From contig CAYPHJ010000139.1 in the NCBI GenBank assembly GCA_964410485.1, positions 1 through 10,328 of the forward strand: 10,328 bases of DNA, read 5' to 3'. Positions 1-7,558 of the stretch are shown piece after piece. The translations under genes were made by a program, and so were the position numbers. The stretch is from CAYPHJ01 sp964410485. Its GTDB lineage: Bacteria; Desulfobacterota; Binatia; UBA9968. Each line of letters starts with the position of its first letter. Positions within the stretch are counted from its first letter, which is position 1. Under the pieces are notes generated by a model. The model had not been told where the DNA came from. It ran no database searches and saw nothing but the letters and a program-made list of their open reading frames with translations.

Positions 1-1559
1 GCATTCAGTCGATCTCGGGTCATGTAGTACAGCCCCAAGACAATGTCTTGCGTCGGCACAATAATGGGCTTGCCGTTTGCGGGTGAAAGAATATTGTTCG
101 TTGACATCATCAGAGCCCGCGCTTCCACTTGGGCTTCCACGGACAGCGGAACGTGTACGGCCATCTGGTCGCCGTCGAAGTCGGCATTGTAAGCAGCGCA
201 AACCAGTGGATGCAGCTGGATGGCCTTGCCTTCGATCAAAATGGGCTCAAAGGCCTGGATACCCAGGCGATGGAGGGTCGGCGCGCGGTTCAACAGGACG
301 GGGTGCTCCCGGATGACCTCATCGAGGATATCCCAGACCTCGGGCCGCTCCTTCTCCACCATCTTCTTGGCGCTCTTGATGGTCGTCACATGGCCGCGCT
401 CTTCGAGCTTGTTGTAGATAAACGGTTTGAACAACTCGAGCGCCATTTTCTTCGGCAAACCGCACTGGTGCAGCCGTAGCTCGGGCCCGACAACGATAAC
501 CGAGCGCCCCGAGTAATCGACTCGCTTACCTAACAGGTTCTGGCGGAACCGACCCGTCTTTCCCTTGAGCATGTCGCTCAGCGACTTGAGCGGGCGGCGG
601 TTCTGGCCGGTAATCGCACGCCCCCGCCGGCCGTTGTCGAACAGCGCATCCACGGCTTCCTGCAGCATGCGCTTCTCGTTACGAATAATCATGTCGGGAG
701 CGCTGAGCTCCATCAGCCGTTTCAAACGGTTATTGCGGTTGATCACCCGCCGATAGAGATCATTGAGATCGGAGGTCGCGAACCGGCCTCCGTCGAGCGG
801 CACCAATGGCCGCAGATCCGGCGGGATGACAGGAATCACTTCCAAGACCATCCATTCCGGGCGATTGCCGGAGTTCTTAAAGGCGTTGATCACCTTCAGC
901 CGCTTTGCCATTTTTTTCCGCCGCACTTCGGAGTTGGCGTCGCGCATCTCCTGACGCAGATCCTCGGATAGCTTGGCAACGTCGACGGCCTTCAGGAGCT
1001 TTCGAATGGCCTCGGCGCCCATCTCGGCGATGAATTTTCCGCCGTACTCCTCCACTGCCTTGCGGTAGCGAGCTTCGGTCAACAGCTCCTTGTACTGCAG
1101 TGGGCTCTCTCCCGGATCGATCACAATATAAGACTCGAAATAGAGGACCTTCTCGATGTCCTTGAGTGACATGTCCAACAAAGCGCCGATCCGGCTGGGG
1201 AGACTTTTGAGAAACCAGATATGAACGACCGGGGTGGCTAATTCGATGTGGCCCATGCGTTCGCGGCGCACCTTCGATTGAATGACCTCAACGCCGCACT
1301 TTTCGCACACTACGCCCCGATGGCGCATACGCTTGTACTTGCCGCAATTACACTCATAGTCTTTCGTGGGACCAAAAATCTTGGCGCAAAAAAGACCGTC
1401 CCGCTCCGGTTTGAAGGTACGGTAGTTGATGGTCTCCGGCTTCTTGACCTCCCCATGAGACCAGGAGCGAATCTTGTCTGGCGAAGCAATGGACACTTTG
1501 ATGGCATTAAAACTGAGTGGATTTTTCGGTTTCTCGAACAGATTGAATAGATCTTCCAT
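1..1559 (-). CDS. rpoC: DNA-directed RNA polymerase subunit beta prime, 5' part (cut by window edge)
   Basis: This encodes the catalytic beta prime subunit of RNA polymerase, which with beta forms the cleft and active site. I translated the frame by hand from the ATG at 1557-1559 to the window edge: 519 codons with no stop, against a usual length of about 1,400, so the C-terminal part lies outside. The protein begins MEDLFNLF. The N-terminal zinc-binding cysteines are C70, C72, C85 and C88 (DYECNCGKYKR, then CEKCG). The absolutely conserved NADFDGDQ motif, whose three aspartates hold the catalytic magnesium, is at residues 458-465, encoded near 165-188. Its numbering matches E. coli exactly. 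The last visible residues are GLYYMTRDRLN. A GGAGGT ribosome binding site at 1569-1574, 9 nt from the ATG, fixes the start. It follows rpoB by 43 bp without a visible terminator, so co-transcription is expected. Confidence 0.98.
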   Translation of the reverse strand, partial: MEDLFNLFEKPKNPLSFNAIKVSIASPDKIRSWSHGEVKKPETINYRTFKPERDGLFCAKIFGPTKDYECNCGKYKRMRHRGVVCEKCGVEVIQSKVRRERMGHIELATPVVHIWFLKSLPSRIGALLDMSLKDIEKVLYFESYIVIDPGESPLQYKELLTEARYRKAVEEYGGKFIAEMGAEAIRKLLKAVDVAKLSEDLRQEMRDANSEVRRKKMAKRLKVINAFKNSGNRPEWMVLEVIPVIPPDLRPLVPLDGGRFATSDLNDLYRRVINRNNRLKRLMELSAPDMIIRNEKRMLQEAVDALFDNGRRGRAITGQNRRPLKSLSDMLKGKTGRFRQNLLGKRVDYSGRSVIVVGPELRLHQCGLPKKMALELFKPFIYNKLEERGHVTTIKSAKKMVEKERPEVWDILDEVIREHPVLLNRAPTLHRLGIQAFEPILIEGKAIQLHPLVCAAYNADFDGDQMAVHVPLSVEAQVEARALMMSTNNILSPANGKPIIVPTQDIVLGLYYMTRDRLN

Positions 1560-1602
1560 AACTCATTTACCTCCGGGTCAGCGGCAAAAACTCGCCTGGG
1601 GC

Positions 1603-4600
1603 TCACTTCTCTTCTACCAACTCGACATCCAAGCCCAAGCTTTGCAGCTCCTTGACCATGACATTGAACGATTCAGGCAACCCCGGTTCCAGGAGATTGT
1701 CCCCTTTGACGATCGCCTCATACATTCGCGTGCGTCCCACCACATCATCCGATTTCACCGTGAGCATCTCTTGCAGCGTGTAGGCGGCGCCATAGGCCTC
1801 GAGAGCCCAGACCTCCATTTCACCCAGCCGTTGACCGCCGAACTGCGCCTTACCTCCAAGCGGTTGCTGCGTGACCAGGGAATACGGCCCCGTAGAGCGA
1901 GCGTGGATTTTGTCATCCACAAGGTGATGGAGCTTCATGATATACATGACGCCAACCGTCACTTTTCCATCGAACGCTTCTCCCGTTTGACCGTCATGGA
2001 GCGTGACCTGCCCGGTCACCGGAAGCCCCGCCTTTCTCAAAAGATTGAAAATCTCCTCTTCGGCGGCTCCATCAAATACGGGTGATGCCATGCGGATACC
2101 ATCGGCGTACTTCTCGGCCAATTTGAGCACCTCGGCATCTTTGACGCCGTCGATCAACTCGTTTGCCTCCTTTGCGTTGAGGTATTCTTTCAAGCGCCGG
2201 CGCAAGCCATCGCCGTCCTGGCTGTGACTGCGAATCAGCTCATCAATCTGCCTTCCCAAGCTCTTGGCGGCCCAACCGAGATGCGCTTCGAGAATCTGCC
2301 CCACATTCATTCGTGACGGCACACCCAGGGGATTGAGGACCACGTCCACCGGCGTGCCATCCTCCAGGTAGGGCATGTCTTCTTCCGGCAAAATCCGAGA
2401 AATCACGCCTTTGTTCCCGTGCCGCCCAGCCATTTTGTCGCCCACTTGCAACTTGCGTTTAATGGCGACAAAGACCTTCACCATCTTGATCACGCCCGGC
2501 GGCAGCTCGTCACCACCTTTGAGCTTGTCAATCTTATCTTCGAATAGCTCTTTGATGAGACTGACTTGTTCGCTGGTGCTTTCGACGATTCGATGGACTT
2601 CCGTTTCCACGGATTCGTTATCGACGCGGATATCACTCCAGTAAATCATGCCGAGCTGGTCGAGATCTTCCTCGGTGAGATCTTTGCCTTTGTTCAGCAG
2701 AACCTTGCGGTTATCGTCGCTCAAGCGCACGGCCAACCGCCGGCCGACCAGGAGTCTCTTCAGACGCTTCAGCGCTCCTTCTTGAAGGATGCGGATCTCA
2801 TCGTGCTGGTCCTTTCTCAAACGCGTGATCTCCTCATCTTCGATGGCTTTGCTTCTTTCGTCTTTGCCGAGACCTTTGCGCGAAAAGATGCGCACATTGA
2901 TGACGGTGCCTTCCACACCCGGCGGAACGCGCAACGAAGTGTCCCTCACCTCGCCGGCCTTTTCCCCAAAAATCGCCCGCAGCAGCTTTTCTTCAGGCGA
3001 GAGTTGCGTCTCACCTTTGGGCGTTATCTTACCCACCAGGATATCGCCGGGTTTGACTTCCGCTCCTATCCGAATGATCCCGCTGTCATCCAGGTCGGTA
3101 AGCGCTTCGTCGCCCACATTGGGAATATCTCGGGTAATTTCCTCGGGCCCCAGCTTCGTGTCTCGCGACACGCACTCGAACTCCTCGATATGGATCGAAG
3201 TGTAAATGTCCTCCTTGACGACCCGTTCGCTAATAAGAATCGAGTCTTCGAAATTGTAACCACCCCAGGGCATGAGCGCGACGAGAACATTGCGGCCCAA
3301 AGCCAGCTCGCCCATCTCGGTGGACGGCCCGTCAGCAATCACATCACCCGCTCTTACCTGGTCGCCAACAACCACAATCGGCCGTTGGTTAACGCAGGTG
3401 TTCTGATTGGAACGTTGATACTTGACGAGGTTATAGATGTCGACTCCTGTGTCCCGAGATCCGGCCGGCTTGTCCGCCTTGACAACGATGCGCGTGGAAT
3501 CGACGCTCTCGACAACGCCGTCGCGTCGCGCCACCACGGTCACGCCGGAGTCCCTAGCGACAATTTTCTCCATCCCGGTTCCCACCAGGGGAGCCTCCGT
3601 CCTGAGCAGCGGCACCGCCTGTCGCTGCATATTCGAGCCCATGAGCGCGCGATTGGCATCGTCATTCTCCAAGAATGGAATAAGCGACGCGGCGACACTC
3701 ACCAGTTGGTTGGGAGACACGTCCATGAAGTTGACCTCTTCCGGGCGCGCCATGACAAACTCGCCGCCTTTGCGCGAGGACACCAGATCCACCGTGAATA
3801 CTCCGCGCCCGTCGATAGGTGCATTGGCTTGAGCAATGACGTGATCTTCTTCTTCGAGAGCAGAAAGGTAACGAATGCGATCGGTGACCCGGCCATTGTC
3901 GACTTCGCGGTAAGGAGTCTCAATGAACCCGAACTCGTTCACCCGCGCATAGGTCGTAAGCGATGCAATGAGCCCGATATTGGGACCCTCGGGAGTTTCA
4001 ATCGGGCACACCCGTCCGTAGTGCGTTGGATGCACGTCCCGCACCTCGAAACCCGCTCTTTCTCGCGTCAAACCTCCGGGTCCAAGCGCCGAAAGCCGGC
4101 GTTTATGCGTTATTTCAGAGAGCGGGTTGGTTTGATCCATGAACTGTGAGAGCTGGCTCGAACCGAAAAATTCCTTGAGCGCGGCAGATACGGGCTTGTA
4201 GTTGATGAGTTCCTGCGGCATCAGGGTTTCGATCTCCTGGAGGCTCATCTTTTCCTTAATTGCCCGCTCCATTCTGACCAGCCCCACACGAAAATGGTTT
4301 TCCACTAGCTCGCCGACGGCCCGCACACGGCGATTCCCCAGGTGATCGATGTCATCCACTGAGCCGTTGCCATTTTTGAGCTCCATCAAATAACGAACCA
4401 CCTCCAGAATATCTTCTTTGCGCAACGTCCCCTGTTCGAGAGGAATATTGAGCTTGAGGCGGTGGTTTAACTTCAGCCGCCCGACTTTGGACAAATCGTA
4501 GCGATCTGGGTTGAAGAAGAGGTTATTGAAAAAATTAGTCGCGGACTCTACCGTCGGCGGATCGCCAGGCCGCAACCGCCTGTAAATCTCCAGAACCGCG

Positions 4601-5706
4601 TCCTGCGGCGAGCGAATACGATCTTGCAAGAGCGTGTTACGCAGATAAGGCCCGACACTCGATTCGTCGATAAAAAGAACATCGATCTGTTGGATGCCCC
4701 TTTCACGAACCAGCTCCAACTTTTCCTGTGTGATCTCGTGGTTACATTCGACGAGCACTTCCTTGGTTTGTGGATCGACGATGTCGTGGGAAGCCACGCG
4801 GCCCAAAACCTCATCCCAACCGATCGGAACATGCTTGACTTTGGCGGCTTCCATCTGTCGGAGCACCGGCCGGGTAAATTTCTTGCCCTCTTTGACGATG
4901 AGGTCGTTGGTTTTCGGATCACGCACGTCGGAGCCTACCTTGGCGCCGAGGAGGTGATGGGGATTGAACACGATAGCCGCCTTACGGCCGTCAAAAACAA
5001 TCGTATCGCTCCTGTAATAATAATTCAGAAGATCCTCTGTGGTCATTCCCAAAGCGCGCAAGAGAACCGTGGCATGGAACTTACGTCGTCGATCGATGCG
5101 CACGTAGAGAATATCCCGCGGGTCAAACTCGAGATCGACCCAGGAGCCCCGATAGGGAATGATACGCGCAGAATACAGCAGTTTGCCGCTGGCGTGAGTT
5201 TTCCCCTTGTCATGCTCAAGAAAAACGCCGGGAGAGCGGTGTAGCTGGCTAACGATCACGCGTTCAGTCCCGTTGATCATGAAGGTGCCGTTCTTGGTCA
5301 TGAGCGGGATCTCGCCGAAATAGACTTCCTGCTCTTTGACATTCTTGATGCTCCGTGCGCCCGTTTGGCTATCAACATCCCACAAGACCAACTGCACGGT
5401 CACTTTCAAAGGCGCAGCGTATGTCATGCCTCGCTGGTGACACTCATCGACATCATACTTCGGCTCCCCCAAGGCGTAACTTACGAACTCCAATGATGCC
5501 GTTTCGTTGAAGTCTTTTATGGGAAATACGGACTTGAACACCTCCTGAAGGCCTATATTCTCGCGTTGATCTGAACCAACATCCATTTGCAAGAACAGGT
5601 TATACGAATTTTTCTGGATCTCTATTAAATAAGGCAAATCAATGATTTTCTTGATTCTTCCGAAACTGCGGCGAAACCTTAGGTTATTGGCCACCTGAAA
5701 TGCCAT
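1603..5706 (-). CDS. rpoB: DNA-directed RNA polymerase subunit beta
   Basis: This is the complete beta subunit of RNA polymerase, 1,367 residues (E. coli 1,342). Visible blocks in order: the N-terminal lobe; a beta-SI1-like insertion at about 235-350; the rifampicin-binding segment with SQFMDQ around M523 and HKRRLSALG from H534; ETPEGPNIGL around 570-579; PWGGYNFEDS at 813-822; KITPKGETQL at 893-902; a charged, partly helical beta-SI2-like insertion at about 945-1065; GDKMAGRHGNKG with active-site lysines K1091 and K1099 (E. coli K1065 and K1073); and the C-terminal clamp anchor from about 1284, starting GGKAQFGGQR. Most of the extra length relative to E. coli lies between 820 and 1091. The start ATG at 5704-5706 has GAGGAG 5 nt upstream (5712-5717). 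It lies 68 bp after rplL and 43 bp before rpoC. Long open frames on the opposite strand inside it are codon-aligned shadows. Confidence 0.99.
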   Translation of the reverse strand: MAFQVANNLRFRRSFGRIKKIIDLPYLIEIQKNSYNLFLQMDVGSDQRENIGLQEVFKSVFPIKDFNETASLEFVSYALGEPKYDVDECHQRGMTYAAPLKVTVQLVLWDVDSQTGARSIKNVKEQEVYFGEIPLMTKNGTFMINGTERVIVSQLHRSPGVFLEHDKGKTHASGKLLYSARIIPYRGSWVDLEFDPRDILYVRIDRRRKFHATVLLRALGMTTEDLLNYYYRSDTIVFDGRKAAIVFNPHHLLGAKVGSDVRDPKTNDLIVKEGKKFTRPVLRQMEAAKVKHVPIGWDEVLGRVASHDIVDPQTKEVLVECNHEITQEKLELVRERGIQQIDVLFIDESSVGPYLRNTLLQDRIRSPQDAVLEIYRRLRPGDPPTVESATNFFNNLFFNPDRYDLSKVGRLKLNHRLKLNIPLEQGTLRKEDILEVVRYLMELKNGNGSVDDIDHLGNRRVRAVGELVENHFRVGLVRMERAIKEKMSLQEIETLMPQELINYKPVSAALKEFFGSSQLSQFMDQTNPLSEITHKRRLSALGPGGLTRERAGFEVRDVHPTHYGRVCPIETPEGPNIGLIASLTTYARVNEFGFIETPYREVDNGRVTDRIRYLSALEEEDHVIAQANAPIDGRGVFTVDLVSSRKGGEFVMARPEEVNFMDVSPNQLVSVAASLIPFLENDDANRALMGSNMQRQAVPLLRTEAPLVGTGMEKIVARDSGVTVVARRDGVVESVDSTRIVVKADKPAGSRDTGVDIYNLVKYQRSNQNTCVNQRPIVVVGDQVRAGDVIADGPSTEMGELALGRNVLVALMPWGGYNFEDSILISERVVKEDIYTSIHIEEFECVSRDTKLGPEEITRDIPNVGDEALTDLDDSGIIRIGAEVKPGDILVGKITPKGETQLSPEEKLLRAIFGEKAGEVRDTSLRVPPGVEGTVINVRIFSRKGLGKDERSKAIEDEEITRLRKDQHDEIRILQEGALKRLKRLLVGRRLAVRLSDDNRKVLLNKGKDLTEEDLDQLGMIYWSDIRVDNESVETEVHRIVESTSEQVSLIKELFEDKIDKLKGGDELPPGVIKMVKVFVAIKRKLQVGDKMAGRHGNKGVISRILPEEDMPYLEDGTPVDVVLNPLGVPSRMNVGQILEAHLGWAAKSLGRQIDELIRSHSQDGDGLRRRLKEYLNAKEANELIDGVKDAEVLKLAEKYADGIRMASPVFDGAAEEEIFNLLRKAGLPVTGQVTLHDGQTGEAFDGKVTVGVMYIMKLHHLVDDKIHARSTGPYSLVTQQPLGGKAQFGGQRLGEMEVWALEAYGAAYTLQEMLTVKSDDVVGRTRMYEAIVKGDNLLEPGLPESFNVMVKELQSLGLDVELVEEK

Positions 5707-5716
5707 GCTTGCTCCT

Positions 5717-5738
5717 CTATACGACGCCTATACGACGA
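5717..5738. repeat. 11-bp near-perfect tandem duplication in the rplL-rpoB spacer
   Basis: The plus strand reads ctatacgacgc followed at once by ctatacgacga, giving two 11-bp units that differ only in the last base. It lies in the 68-bp spacer between rplL and rpoB. On the coding strand the second unit runs directly into the rpoB ribosome binding site, with one shared base. It looks like a recent slippage duplication; no function can be assigned. Confidence 0.8.
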
Positions 5739-5774
5739 CAGTTAATATCCATCCCTGGCCGATCCGCACCAGAC

Positions 5775-6152
5775 TTACTTGATCTCGACCTTAGCGCCTT
5801 GCTCTTCCAGTTTCTTCTTAACAGCCTCCGCATCGGCCTTGGATACGCCTTCCTTGACCGCCTTGGGCGCTCCGTCGACAAGATCTTTGGCCTCCTTCAG
5901 ACCCAAACCCGTCAGTTCACGAACGACTTTAATGACCTGAATCTTCTTTTCTCCCGCATCGGCGAGAACAACGTTGAACTCAGTTTTCTCTTCCGCCGCG
6001 GCCGCCGCAGGTCCAGCCGCCGCAGCGACCGCCACCGGTGCCGCTGCGCTAACGCCCAACTCGTCCTCCAGTTCCTTGACCAGCGCCGCTGCATCCAGAA
6101 GCGTCATGTTTTTGATGAAGTCTTTGACCTGTTCTCGCAATACCTCTGCCAT
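5775..6152 (-). CDS. rplL: 50S ribosomal protein L7/L12
   Basis: This is the flexible stalk protein of the large subunit, which recruits and activates translational GTPases (IF2, EF-Tu, EF-G, RF3). It has 125 residues, normal for the family. An N-terminal dimerisation helix pair (about 1-35, MAEVLREQVKDF) binds L10. An Ala-rich hinge (about 36-55) follows, then the globular C-terminal domain (about 57-125) with the conserved factor-binding helix TGLGLKEAKDLVDGAPK at 81-97. The frame stays open upstream to an ATG at 6248, but that would add 32 non-homologous residues and overlap the end of rplJ. The ATG at 6150-6152 has a good ribosome binding site 9 nt upstream and gives the usual MAEV start, so I chose it. 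It lies 40 bp after rplJ. Confidence 0.97.
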   Translation of the reverse strand: MAEVLREQVKDFIKNMTLLDAAALVKELEDELGVSAAAPVAVAAAAGPAAAAAEEKTEFNVVLADAGEKKIQVIKVVRELTGLGLKEAKDLVDGAPKAVKEGVSKADAEAVKKKLEEQGAKVEIK

Positions 6153-6161
6153 AAAATGGTT

Positions 6162-6167
6162 CCCCCT
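6162..6167 (-). promoter_or_regulatory. Ribosome binding site that sets the rplL start
   Basis: The coding strand reads AGGGGG here, 9 nt before the ATG at 6150-6152. It favours this start over the in-frame upstream ATG at 6248, which lies inside rplJ. Confidence 0.7.
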
Positions 6168-6192
6168 TTGGTTTAACTTTGAAATGACGAAT

Positions 6193-6735
6193 TTAGGACT
6201 CCGCTTTATTCTTCCGTAGCGCCTCCAAAAGCCTGACAACGCGCGCACCAGGCTCTTGCATCAGCCGGACCAAATGCGTTGCAGGTGCTTGCATGACAGC
6301 AAGCAACTTGGCCTGCAGTTCCGGTTTACTCGGCATTTGAGCCAAGGCTTTAACCTTATCCGGCTCGAGAAACTCGCCCTCAAAGACGCCTCCCTTGATC
6401 CTGAGCTTTTCGTTTTCTTCAACAAACTTGAGCAGAGCTTTGGAGAGCATGACCGGATCATCATAGGCAAAGACCCAGCCATTCGGACCCTCCAGCAAAC
6501 GATCCAAGACACCGTACTCGGTGTCTTTTAGCGCTCGGCGCACCAGAGTATTCTTGATGACCTGGTATTCTCCGGAAACCTGTCGAATATCACGCCGCAG
6601 TCGCGTCATCTGGGCCACCGACAAACCGCGGTACTCAGTGACGATCGCCATCTTCGCCGACTTGAAGCGTTCATGCACGGCTGTCACGGCCTGTGCCTTT
6701 AGCGCATGACTTGCGCGCTCGGTTGCTAACTCCAT
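6193..6735 (-). CDS. rplJ: 50S ribosomal protein L10
   Basis: L10 is the base of the ribosomal stalk. Its N-terminal domain binds 23S rRNA near L11, and its long C-terminal helix carries the L7/L12 dimers. The 180-residue product has the typical N-terminal fold with VTEYRGLSVAQMTRLRRDIR at about 32-51 and the following VIKNTLVRRAL segment. The C-terminal part, from about 150 (ATHLVRLMQEPGARVVRLLE), is a long amphipathic helix. The protein is about 15 residues longer than E. coli L10 (165). Whether the extra length gives a third L12-dimer site cannot be decided by eye. The ATG at 6733-6735 has GGAGGT at 6748-6753, with a rather long spacing of 12 nt. In many bacteria L10 with L12 represses its own mRNA through the leader; here the 70-bp spacer upstream holds an unusual repeat instead of a recognisable leader fold. 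Confidence 0.97.
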   Translation of the reverse strand: MELATERASHALKAQAVTAVHERFKSAKMAIVTEYRGLSVAQMTRLRRDIRQVSGEYQVIKNTLVRRALKDTEYGVLDRLLEGPNGWVFAYDDPVMLSKALLKFVEENEKLRIKGGVFEGEFLEPDKVKALAQMPSKPELQAKLLAVMQAPATHLVRLMQEPGARVVRLLEALRKNKAES

Positions 6736-6743
6736 CGTTCGCT

Positions 6744-6790
6744 TTGAACCTCCGAAAACCTAATTGAACGTTGAACCTGGAACCTTGAAC
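6744..6790. repeat. Cluster of four TTGAAC hexamers in the rplA-rplJ spacer
   Basis: The plus strand has TTGAAC at 6744-6749, 6764-6769, 6771-6776 and 6785-6790. This is four same-direction copies in 47 bp (GTTCAA on the coding strand), with related GGAACC between the last two. The cluster fills most of the 70-bp spacer between rplA and rplJ and overlaps the rplJ ribosome binding region at one end. It is either a short low-complexity intergenic repeat or a multi-site binding element; nothing here decides between these. Confidence 0.75.
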
Positions 6791-6805
6791 ATTCCTCCGC
6801 TTAGC

Positions 6806-7510
6806 CTACGCCGCCATGGCGCGGATATCCGCCAGATCCACCTTAATGCCGGGCCCCATTGTTGTGGCAATCGTTATGCCGCGAACATAGTTGCCTTTGG
6901 CCGAGGCAGGCTTTGCTCTCAAGATGGCAGCCAAAACAGACTTTGTATTATCGAGGAGTTGCGCTGCAGAAAAAGACGCTTTGCCGACAGGCACATGAAC
7001 AATTCCGGCCTTATCGACGCGGAATTCCAACTTGCCGGCTTTGATCTCCTTGATCGCCCGACCAATATCCACTGTTACCGTGCCGGTCTTTGGGTTGGGC
7101 ATGAGGCCCCGCGGACCCAAAAGTTTACCAATTCGGCCGACCGCGCCCATCATGTCCGGAGTCGCCACAGATTTATCGAAATCAAACCACCCGTCACTGA
7201 TCTTTTTGATTAATTCATCGCTGCCGACAAAATCCGCGCCTGCCTCTTGAGCCTCTTTTTCTTTTTCGCCCTTGGCGAACGCGAGCACCCGAACGGGCTT
7301 ACCCATGCCGTGCGGCAAAGTCACCGTGCCGCGCACATTCTGATCGGCCTGCCGGGGATCGACCCCCAGGCGCACGGCTAGTTCGACAGTTTCATCGAAT
7401 TTCGCGTGCGCTAGCTCCTTCGCGAGTTGAACACCCTCTTCCAGGATGTACCTTCGGTTGCGATCCACCTTCGCCAAGGCAGCTTTATAAGCTTTTCCGT
7501 TGGTGCTCAT
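6806..7510 (-). CDS. rplA: 50S ribosomal protein L1
   Basis: L1 binds helices 76-78 of 23S rRNA and forms the mobile stalk that helps release deacylated tRNA from the E site. In many bacteria it also represses translation of its own L11-L1 message. The 234-residue product has the family length. The signature LLGPRGLMPNPKTGTVT is at about 129-145, and VDKAGIVHVPVGKASF follows in domain I. It ends DLADIRAMAA at TAG. The ATG at 7508-7510 has GAGG 5 nt upstream (7516-7519). It lies 48 bp after rplK, and that spacer contains a GC-rich hairpin that could be examined as an L1 target. Confidence 0.98.
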   Translation of the reverse strand: MSTNGKAYKAALAKVDRNRRYILEEGVQLAKELAHAKFDETVELAVRLGVDPRQADQNVRGTVTLPHGMGKPVRVLAFAKGEKEKEAQEAGADFVGSDELIKKISDGWFDFDKSVATPDMMGAVGRIGKLLGPRGLMPNPKTGTVTVDIGRAIKEIKAGKLEFRVDKAGIVHVPVGKASFSAAQLLDNTKSVLAAILRAKPASAKGNYVRGITIATTMGPGIKVDLADIRAMAA

Positions 7511-7526
7511 TGTTTCCTCGATTATT

Positions 7527-7551
7527 GGCCGCGCACAGCTGAGCCACGGCC
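7527..7551 (-). promoter_or_regulatory. Candidate RNA hairpin between rplK and rplA
   Basis: On the coding strand GGCCGTG pairs with CGCGGCC (7 bp including one G-U) across an 11-nt loop, GCTCAGCTGTG. The sequence after it is AATAATCG, so there is no U-run and this is not an intrinsic terminator. The hairpin ends 8 nt before the rplA ribosome binding site, where it could affect L1 translation. A role as an L1-binding autoregulatory site is only a guess from position. Confidence 0.4.
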
Positions 7552-7558
7552 TCTAACA

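Noticed and set aside
1474..2085. 203-codon plus-strand open frame across the rpoC-rpoB junction
   Set aside because: Codon-aligned with rpoB for most of its length; no recognisable domain and antisense to two essential genes.
2566..4149. 527-codon open frame on the plus strand inside rpoB
   Set aside because: Its codons lie exactly opposite rpoB codons. In this register only sense TTA, CTA and TCA codons create stops, and rpoB avoids them, so a long mirror frame is expected. The protein resembles no family I know.
5715..5745. Promoter before rpoB (TTAACT, 18 bp, TATAGA)
   Set aside because: Only four of six matches in each box, and the predicted start of transcription would fall at the start codon and remove the ribosome binding site.
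6153..6248. 32-residue N-terminal extension of L7/L12 from an ATG at 6248
   Set aside because: It overlaps the rplJ 3' end, has no family similarity, and the downstream ATG at 6150-6152 has a proper ribosome binding site.
6760..6792. 10-codon mini-ORF (MFKVPGSTFN) before rplJ as a leader peptide
   Set aside because: Its GGAGG is only one base from the ATG, too close to work well, and the codons consist of the GTTCAA repeat. No attenuator hairpin follows.
7527..7551. Intrinsic terminator between rplK and rplA
   Set aside because: The hairpin is followed by AATAATCG, not a U-run, and termination there would cut off essential genes.
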